Source: Desulfobulbus sp.
GTDB taxonomy: Bacteria > Desulfobacterota > Desulfobulbia > Desulfobulbales > Desulfobulbaceae
Length of the DNA: 12,761 nucleotides
Reading direction: 5' to 3'
NCBI GenBank assembly: GCA_011051825.1
Contig: DRKH01000049.1
Coordinates: 1 to 12,761, forward strand
Part shown: piece after piece, positions 7,344-12,761 of the stretch
How the letters are laid out: each line of letters begins with the position of its first letter
How positions within the stretch are numbered: position 1 is the stretch's first letter
Notes under the pieces: model-generated
Database searches by the model: none
What the model saw: the letters and a program-made list of their open reading frames with translations, nothing else
What the model was told of the DNA's origin: nothing
Translations under genes and position numbers: made by a program

Positions 7344-7573
7344 CTCTTTAAAATATATAGACTGTTCCCTGCACTGTAAACAATATAGTCGACCAACCCG
7401 TTTTTTTTGGGATCTTTTGCAAAGGAACTACCGGAAAAAATCCGCCTGCTCTAAAAAAGTGTTCTCTGTATTGTCCGCCCCCGGCTCTTTGCGGCTTCCC
7501 CACGGCCCCGAGGGCATTGCCCGGTGACGGAGGTAACAGTTGACAGCTAACCCGCTATTTTGTAATTATTATT
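7344..7573. other. Non-coding spacer between the two repeat elements
   Basis: No gene is visible. The stretch begins AT-rich (about 7346-7420, including a run of eight T at 7401-7408 between CCC and GGG) and becomes GC-rich around 7480-7530, with a small perfect hairpin GGGC-ATT-GCCC at 7512-7522. A possible promoter lies at its right end. Confidence 0.5.
7540..7566 (+). promoter_or_regulatory. Possible sigma70-type promoter upstream of the sigma54 activator gene
   Basis: A perfect -35-like TTGACA (7540-7545) is followed after 15 nt by TGTAAT (7561-7566, five of six matches to the -10 consensus). At 18-nt spacing AATTAT (four of six) is an alternative. The spacing is not ideal, and the site is about 295 nt upstream of the start codon with repeat element II in between, so this is a weak call. 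Confidence 0.25.
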
Positions 7574-7815
7574 GTAACTATTCAGATGGGTGCACGATTT
7601 ATGCAATACCGCAAACCGTTACTGTTCAAGAGTGCCCCACGGAGTCTCATCCCCCGCTTACCTCTTCGCACGGTCGCGCCTGCACGCATAGAGGGGCTAT
7701 CGGAGTCTCCGCTTACCTGCGGCCAGTCGCGCCTGCACGAATCTACCGCACCCCTGATTACTTACAGGTTTAAGGTAGATGAAAACACATAGTTACTAAT
7801 CCTGTGACCAGTTAC
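7574..7815. repeat. MITE-like / REP-like palindromic element II
   Basis: A second, longer relative of element I. It begins with GTAACTATTCAG (7574-7585) and has GTTACTGTTCAAGAG at 7618-7632, exactly 44 bp on, the same spacing as in element I. Its positions 7618-7647 match the minus strand of element I (7343-7314) at 26 of 30 positions, including an unbroken CCCCACGGAGTCT. Inside it, 7640-7686 and 7701-7739 are a partial direct duplication sharing CGGAGTCTC, CGCTTACCT and GTCGCGCCTGCACG. The right side carries inverted motif copies: GTAACTAT (minus strand, 7796-7789) and GTAACTGGTCACAGGA (minus strand, 7815-7800). It ends 45 bp before the start of the sigma54 activator gene. No convincing coding frame. 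Confidence 0.55.
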
Positions 7816-7850
7816 CAATAACGTCATGGGCACAGACCGGGTTCGGAATC

Positions 7851-7856
7851 AGGAGA
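7851..7856 (+). promoter_or_regulatory. Ribosome binding site of the PAS/sigma54 activator gene
   Basis: AGGAGA followed by AAAG and ATG at 7861. It supports that ATG as the start. Confidence 0.6.
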
Positions 7857-7860
7857 AAAG

Positions 7861-10287
7861 ATGATAAAAGACGAAAAACTCACCCAGGTTCTTGAGACCC
7901 TCCACAATCTGACCTCAGGAGTTTTTTCCGATGCCATCCAGCGTAAACTCATCCTTGACAACCTCAGCGAGGGAGTCATCACGGTTGACCCGCAACTGAA
8001 AATCGTCACCTTTAACAAGGCTGCTGAACGAATTACCGGCATTTCCGAGGCCGAGACCATCGGCAAAAACTGTCTGGATCTGTTCAACACGGCGGACGAT
8101 GAAGCTTTTTGTCTGCTTGGTCAGGTGATTGAAAAGCGGACCTCCTTTGAACAGGTCACACGCCACCTGACGGTTGACGGCACGCTCCTGCCCGTTCTAG
8201 TCAGTGCCTCTCCGCTGGTGGACTCTTCGGGAAAACTCATCGGCGGCATCCAGTCGTTTCAGGAAATTACCGAAATTTTTCACCGTCAGTTGATTCTCGA
8301 CTCGATCTTTGACGGTGTGTTCACCGTGGACCTTGACTTCCGCATCACCTACTTCAATCAGGCAGCAGTCGAACTGACCGGCTACAGCCGTGAAGATGTC
8401 CTCGGCCATCTCTTTACCGAGGTCCTGATGAGAGACGATACAACATCGCTGCCGGACACGGCCCTGGCACGGGCCATGGAATCGGGCAATCCGGTACGTC
8501 TGGACAATGTCTATCTTGAGGGGAAAGGGCAGAAAGTCCTGCCGGTCAGTGTCAATGCGGCACCGCTGATTGATGCCCGCGGCAATTTTTTCGGCGGGGT
8601 TGAGAGTTTCCGTGACAATACGGACCGTATCCAGACCGACCTTATCCTTGATCACGTGGTCGACGGGGTCTTTACAGTGGATCCCGGGGGAATAATCACC
8701 TCGTTCAACAAGGCCGCTTCACGTATAACCGGCTATGACCGCGACGAGGTTCTCGGCGGGCCCTGCCATCAGATGTTTGCCAGCAGCGAGTGTGCCCAGC
8801 GCAAACAGGAAATGGTTTCCTCCCTTGAAGGTCTCAGCCAGTGGATTGATAAAAAAATATACTTCAGGGGCAAGGATGACCGTATTGTACCGGTCTCCAT
8901 GTCCAGTGTTCCCATGACCGGTCGCAACAACCAGGTTATCGGTATGGTTCAGACCTTCCGGGATATCACCGACCAGCTGGAACAGCAGTACATTCTCGAC
9001 AGCGTAGCCGACGGTGTTTTTACGGTTGATAAAAACTTTATTTTCACCTCGTTCAACAAGGCTGCCGAACGGATCACCGGCTATACCAGCAAAGAGATTC
9101 TGGGCAAGACCTGCCGTGACATCTTCCATACCAAAATCTGCACTTCAGGCTGTCCGCTTGCCAAGGCCATTAAGACCCAGTCCAAGATAACCATTGGCCA
9201 GCAGATTCTCCATGGCAAGAACGGCAAACAGATTCCGGTCAATGTCAGCGCCACCGCCCTGATGGATGAATCCGGCAATATCATCGGCGGGGTCGAGACC
9301 TTCAAGGATCTCACCGAGATAACCAAACTCCGCCGACAGCTCTCTGAAGAGAGCAAGAAAACCGGTATTATCAGCCGCAGTCCCAAGATGCAGAAAATCC
9401 TCTCGGTGCTGCCCGAGTTTGCCAAGAGCGAAAGCACTATCCTGATCCTTGGTGAAAGCGGAACCGGCAAGGAGCTGATCGCCCAGATTATCCACAAACT
9501 GAGCCCGAGAAAGGACAAGCCGTTTGTTGCCGTCAACAGCGGCGCCCTGCCCGACACCCTGCTGGAATCCGAGCTGTTCGGCTACAAGGCCGGGGCCTTC
9601 ACCGATGCCCGCAAGGACAGGAAGGGACGGTTTGCCACGGCCGAGGGCGGCTCCCTGTTTCTTGATGAAATCGGAGACATCTCACAGGCCATGCAGGTCA
9701 AACTCCTGCGGGTTATCCAGGCGAGGATGTATGAACCGCTGGGCTCAAACACCCCGGTACGCACGGATGTACGGATCATCACCGCCACCAACAGAAAACT
9801 CGATCAGATGGTCAAGAACAAAGAGTTTCGCGAAGACCTCTATTACCGGCTGAACGTGGTCAAGATCGAGCTGCCGCCGCTCAGAGAGCGGATGGAAGAC
9901 CTGCCCATACTTATTGATCACTTCATCCAGCAGTTCAATCAACTGCGAAACAAGGAGATCAAAGGTATTTCCGAGGAGGCGCTGGCCATTCTCAAACGGT
10001 ATGATTTTCCGGGCAATATCCGTGAGCTGGAAAACATCATTGAATATACCTTTGTCATGTGTCATGACGATATGATCTATCCCCACCACCTGCCGGAAGA
10101 TTTCATCGACAAAGAGGAGGCCAACCCGGCCCTGAAGCCGGTCACCCTGGCCGAGGTGGAGAAACAGGCCATTCTTGACACCTTGCGGCGCAACAACTTT
10201 AAAAAGATGAAGACCTGTCGTGAACTGGGCATATCCAAGGACACCCTGCGACGCAAATTAAAGGCATACGGGGCCGATATCGGCTAA
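7861..10287 (+). CDS. Sigma54-dependent transcriptional activator with four tandem PAS domains
   Basis: This 808-residue enhancer-binding protein senses through PAS domains and remodels sigma54-RNA polymerase by ATP hydrolysis. Four PAS domains start at about residues 30, 144, 261 and 377, each with an ILDxxxDGVFTVD-like opening, an FNKAAxRITGY-like centre and a GGVxxFxDIT-like end; PAS1 and PAS4 share FNKAAERITG exactly. A short helix leads into the AAA+ domain (about 502-740) with Walker A GESGTGKE (531-538), the sigma54-contact loop GAFTDA (578-583, usually GAFTGA), Walker B LFLDE (599-603), FREDLYYRLN and FPGNIREL. A Fis-type helix-turn-helix closes the protein (about 768-805, ending ISKDTLRRKLKAYG). 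There is no receiver domain and no membrane segment, so it is a cytosolic single-component sensor-regulator. PAS4 also has C418, C427 and C431 (CX8CX3CP), a possible metal or redox site. Targets are unknown. Confidence 0.95.
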   Translation: MIKDEKLTQVLETLHNLTSGVFSDAIQRKLILDNLSEGVITVDPQLKIVTFNKAAERITGISEAETIGKNCLDLFNTADDEAFCLLGQVIEKRTSFEQVTRHLTVDGTLLPVLVSASPLVDSSGKLIGGIQSFQEITEIFHRQLILDSIFDGVFTVDLDFRITYFNQAAVELTGYSREDVLGHLFTEVLMRDDTTSLPDTALARAMESGNPVRLDNVYLEGKGQKVLPVSVNAAPLIDARGNFFGGVESFRDNTDRIQTDLILDHVVDGVFTVDPGGIITSFNKAASRITGYDRDEVLGGPCHQMFASSECAQRKQEMVSSLEGLSQWIDKKIYFRGKDDRIVPVSMSSVPMTGRNNQVIGMVQTFRDITDQLEQQYILDSVADGVFTVDKNFIFTSFNKAAERITGYTSKEILGKTCRDIFHTKICTSGCPLAKAIKTQSKITIGQQILHGKNGKQIPVNVSATALMDESGNIIGGVETFKDLTEITKLRRQLSEESKKTGIISRSPKMQKILSVLPEFAKSESTILILGESGTGKELIAQIIHKLSPRKDKPFVAVNSGALPDTLLESELFGYKAGAFTDARKDRKGRFATAEGGSLFLDEIGDISQAMQVKLLRVIQARMYEPLGSNTPVRTDVRIITATNRKLDQMVKNKEFREDLYYRLNVVKIELPPLRERMEDLPILIDHFIQQFNQLRNKEIKGISEEALAILKRYDFPGNIRELENIIEYTFVMCHDDMIYPHHLPEDFIDKEEANPALKPVTLAEVEKQAILDTLRRNNFKKMKTCRELGISKDTLRRKLKAYGADIG

Positions 10288-10308
10288 CCCGACAGATCAT
10301 CAATCCGA

Positions 10309-10326
10309 CCTGCAGAGGCCGGCAGG
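10309..10326 (+). promoter_or_regulatory. Small hairpin overlapping the kinase ribosome binding site
   Basis: CCTGC (10309-10313) can pair with GCAGG (10322-10326). The right arm contains most of the AGGA Shine-Dalgarno site (10324-10327) of the kinase gene, so the stem could reduce its translation. Five base pairs only, so weak. Confidence 0.25.
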
Positions 10327-10335
10327 AACCAGCCA

Positions 10336-12480
10336 ATGAAACCAGGCAAGATCATCACCTATCTCGTTCTTATTCTTATCGCCGGCAATATCAACGCCCT
10401 CATAGACACCCTGTTCCATCCTGAAATCGACTATTTTGACACCGAGCATCTGATTCTCGGGGCCTTCATGATGACCTTTGCCGTTATCATCATCGGACTG
10501 TTCGAAAGCCGCAAATGTGATGATCCGGCCGTAGAGCTGACCTCCTCCACCAGAATCCACCGGGTCGGCATCGTGACCGGGGTGGTATGGACCATTGCCA
10601 TCATCAGCTCCCTGGCCTGGAATATCGACCAGCAGCGTAAACAGACCCTTAAAATCGCCCTGAACGAGGCCAAAACGGTCTATGAGAAAGATCATCTCTA
10701 TTACCGGTGGGCCACCGGCCATCATGGTGTTTTCGTTCCCATCACCAAGAAGACCAAGCCCAACCCCTATCTCAAGCACCTGCCGGAATATAAGATCATG
10801 ACAACCACCGGTATGGCCCTGACCCTTGCCAACCCGGAATACATGATCCGCCAGGTGTACGAGATGCAGACCGGCACCCACGGAGCTCTGGGCCATATCA
10901 CCAGCCTTGATCCCATCCGACCGGAAAACGCCGCCGACCCCTGGGAGACCAAAGCGCTCAATGCCTTTGAAAACGGCACCACGGAGGTCAACTCCGTTGA
11001 AGACATCAACGGTATGCCCTATCTCCGCCTGATGCGGCCCCTGATCACCGAAACCGGCTGCCTCAGATGTCACGCCCAGCAGGGTTATGATGTCGGCGAC
11101 ATCCGGGGCGGGGTCAGTGTGTCCATCCCCCTTACCCCACTGCTGGCTATTTCGGAAAAAAATATAGCTACCTACACCATCGTCCACCTGCTGTTCTGGA
11201 TTCTGGGTATTGTGGCCACGTTTTTCGGCAGCAACTCGGTCTCACGTTCCATCCGCCGGGTGGAGATGGCCGAGGCCCGAACCAGACTGGTCATCGAGAA
11301 CATGCTTGACGGGGTTATCACCCTAAACGAACAGGGACATATCGAATCAATCAATTCCGCCGCCTCGCAGATGTTCGGTTACGCTCAGCAGGACGTGGTC
11401 GGCCTGACCATGGACAGCCTGTTTGAAACCTGCCATGATGATAGCGAAAGAGGCCGGTCGGAGTCAAGCTGGGACGGGAATGCCCTTTCCCGTGCCAAGG
11501 GCAGCTTGCGTGAACTTACAGGCAAAAGAAAGGACGGCTCCTCTTTTCCGCTTGAGCTCAGTGTCAGTGAGATGTCCTTTGGCCAGAAAAAGGTGTATAT
11601 CGTCATGGTCAGGGACAACACCCAGCGCAAAATGGCTGAAAATGCCCTGTTTGACAGCCAGAAACAGATCATCCGTCAGGAAAAACTGGTTTCACTGGGG
11701 ACCATGGTTGCCGGGATCGCTCATGAAATCAACAATCCGGCCCAGGCGATCAGCTTTTCAATGGAAGGCCTGAAAATGAACATTGGGTATATCCGGGAAC
11801 TGATCGACGCATTGCCTGCCTGTCTGGATGTCGAGCCATCCAAGTTAACACCCGAATGCCGCAAGCTCAAAGAAAAGGTGGCGGAACTCAGACTCGACTT
11901 GATTCTGCTGGGAATAAACGATATCGCCGAACGAAACATCGAATCCATCGAACGGATCGAACATATCGTCAACAGCACCAAACGTATGGCCCACAGTGAC
12001 GAAGAGTTTACGCTCTGCGACATAAATACCATCGTCAATGATGCCATCACCCTCACCCACAGCCAGATCAAATACAGCATGAGCCTGGAAAAAGATCTGG
12101 CCCCCAACCTGCCGCAGATAAACGGGCTGGCACAGGAACTGGGGCAGGTCTTCATCAACATGATAATCAATGCCATGGATGCGGTTCAGAGTAAGGGGTT
12201 GTCAAAGAAAGAGGCCCTGATTAAAATATCGACCAGCTATCACCCCCGGGAACATGAAATCGAAGTCCGTTTCGAGGACAACGGCATCGGCATCATGCCG
12301 GAGATCCTCGACAATATATTTGATCCTTTTTTTACTACCAAGGGAGTGGGAAAGGGCATCGGACTCGGACTCAACCTCTGTCACCGGATCGTTGAGGCCC
12401 ACGATGGTGAAATCAAGGTCGACTCGACCGTTGGCCGGGGAACAACCTTTACCCTGACGTTCAAGGAGGCGAGGAGCTGA
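10336..12480 (+). CDS. Membrane histidine kinase with periplasmic DUF3365 haem-c sensor and PAS domain
   Basis: This is a 714-residue sensor kinase. Three predicted membrane helices (about 7-26, 40-57, 76-94) precede a periplasmic DUF3365 (Tll0287-like) domain at about 98-275, and a fourth helix lies at about 280-302. The DUF3365 domain shows YYRWATGHHGVFVPI, NPYLKHLPEY, ALTLANPEYMIRQ and the haem c attachment motif C242-L-R-C245-H246. A cytoplasmic PAS domain follows (about 318-432), then HisKA with SLGTMVAGIAHEINNP (H463 is the expected phosphorylation site) and a HATPase domain with N-box INAMDA (N612), DNGIGI (648-653), DPFFTTK and GKGIGLGL. All catalytic marks are present, so it should be active. 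Haem attachment needs the export-side cytochrome c maturation system. It starts 48 nt after the activator gene and 35 nt before a response regulator, its likely partner. The signal is probably redox state or a gas or haem ligand, by inference. Confidence 0.95.
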   Translation: MKPGKIITYLVLILIAGNINALIDTLFHPEIDYFDTEHLILGAFMMTFAVIIIGLFESRKCDDPAVELTSSTRIHRVGIVTGVVWTIAIISSLAWNIDQQRKQTLKIALNEAKTVYEKDHLYYRWATGHHGVFVPITKKTKPNPYLKHLPEYKIMTTTGMALTLANPEYMIRQVYEMQTGTHGALGHITSLDPIRPENAADPWETKALNAFENGTTEVNSVEDINGMPYLRLMRPLITETGCLRCHAQQGYDVGDIRGGVSVSIPLTPLLAISEKNIATYTIVHLLFWILGIVATFFGSNSVSRSIRRVEMAEARTRLVIENMLDGVITLNEQGHIESINSAASQMFGYAQQDVVGLTMDSLFETCHDDSERGRSESSWDGNALSRAKGSLRELTGKRKDGSSFPLELSVSEMSFGQKKVYIVMVRDNTQRKMAENALFDSQKQIIRQEKLVSLGTMVAGIAHEINNPAQAISFSMEGLKMNIGYIRELIDALPACLDVEPSKLTPECRKLKEKVAELRLDLILLGINDIAERNIESIERIEHIVNSTKRMAHSDEEFTLCDINTIVNDAITLTHSQIKYSMSLEKDLAPNLPQINGLAQELGQVFINMIINAMDAVQSKGLSKKEALIKISTSYHPREHEIEVRFEDNGIGIMPEILDNIFDPFFTTKGVGKGIGLGLNLCHRIVEAHDGEIKVDSTVGRGTTFTLTFKEARS

Positions 12481-12515
12481 GCTCCCCGTCATCCAATGCC
12501 GGAACCGGAACCATT

Positions 12516-12761
12516 ATGAATATTGAAAAAAAACAAAGGGCGTCCCTGGTCATTGTTGATGATGAGCAGACCATTCTGACCGAGTTGGAAATTCTGCTTG
12601 GGCGAAGTTATGACGTACATACCTTTATCAACCCCGAGGATGTGGAAGGGTTTATTGAAAATAATCATGTAGACCTGATCATCTGTGACGAAATGATGCC
12701 TGAAATGCGCGGCAGTGAACTCCTGGAGCGGATTCATAAAACCCACCCGGACATCTGTAAA
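12516..12761 (+). CDS. CheY-like response regulator, N-terminal part (3' end beyond the window)
   Basis: The first 82 codons of a response regulator are present, and the window ends inside the receiver domain. Visible marks are LVIVDDEQTIL (11-21) with the acidic pair D15/D16, and LIICDEMMPEMRGSELL (54-70), where D58 is the expected phosphorylation site. The rest of the receiver (Thr/Ser and Lys switch residues) and any output domain lie outside, so it could be a stand-alone receiver or carry, for example, an HD-GYP, GGDEF or DNA-binding domain. It begins 35 nt after the kinase stop with only a weak GGAA upstream, and is the obvious phosphorylation partner of the kinase. Confidence 0.9.
   Translation, partial: MNIEKKQRASLVIVDDEQTILTELEILLGRSYDVHTFINPEDVEGFIENNHVDLIICDEMMPEMRGSELLERIHKTHPDICK

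Noticed and set aside
7401..7408. Run of eight T as a rho-independent terminator
   Set aside because: The flanking CCC/GGG pair encloses the T-run rather than preceding it, and no gene ends nearby on either strand.
7640..7739. CRISPR-like direct repeats
   Set aside because: Only two imperfect copies, broken into blocks with unequal inserts, and no cas genes; better explained as duplication within element II.
7540..7792. Two short overlapping plus-strand frames (77 and 68 codons)
   Set aside because: They sit inside the repeat element, lack ribosome binding sites and read through the duplicated blocks in different frames.
10300..11187. Open frame of 295 codons on the minus strand
   Set aside because: It is antisense to the DUF3365 kinase gene and its Gly/Asp/His-rich translation mirrors the codon bias of the real gene. 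No family resemblance.

Overview
The window looks like a chromosomal segment from a Gram-negative anaerobe or facultative anaerobe, most likely of the Desulfobacterota (formerly Deltaproteobacteria). This is an inference from three things: multi-PAS sigma54 activators lying next to a DUF3365 (Tll0287-like) haem-sensor histidine kinase, a YbdK-type ligase beside a cytosol-type gamma-glutamyltransferase, and moderately GC-rich coding DNA. There is no rRNA, tRNA, CRISPR array, phage gene or transposase gene in the window.

Left half (1-7052, all on the minus strand): six tightly packed genes that read as one transcription unit. In transcript order they are avtA (alanine/valine-type aminotransferase), a secreted MORN-repeat protein with 20 repeats, a small DUF4177-type protein, an M20 amidohydrolase, ybdK (glutamate-cysteine-ligase-like carboxylate-amine ligase) and ggt (gamma-glutamyltransferase, cut by the window edge). 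Gaps run from about 80 nt to an 8-nt overlap. Four of the six genes make, cleave or transaminate amino acids and amide-linked amino acids, with ybdK and ggt overlapping as if translationally coupled. The window therefore holds a candidate gamma-glutamyl/acyl-amino-acid metabolism operon. The MORN protein and the DUF4177 protein are unexplained passengers in it.

Middle (7053-7860): an intergenic region of about 800 bp between the divergent halves, with no convincing gene. It holds two adjacent, related MITE-like or REP-like palindromic elements (about 7156-7343 and 7574-7815). Both are bounded by copies of a GTAACTRTTCAGG-type motif, and both show the same 44-bp spacing between their first two motifs. 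Two stacked hairpins lie in the presumed avtA leader.

Right half (7861-12761, plus strand): a signalling cluster. First is an enhancer-binding protein with four tandem PAS domains, a sigma54-type AAA+ domain and a Fis-type HTH. It is followed 48 nt later by a membrane histidine kinase with a periplasmic DUF3365 domain carrying a CxxCH haem c motif, then PAS, HisKA and HATPase domains. The start of a CheY-like response regulator follows, cut by the window end. The likely theme is redox or haem-linked sensing: the kinase would phosphorylate the downstream regulator, while the PAS-only sigma54 activator, which has no receiver domain, would sense its own signal in the cytoplasm. Whether this cluster controls the divergent operon is not shown by the sequence.
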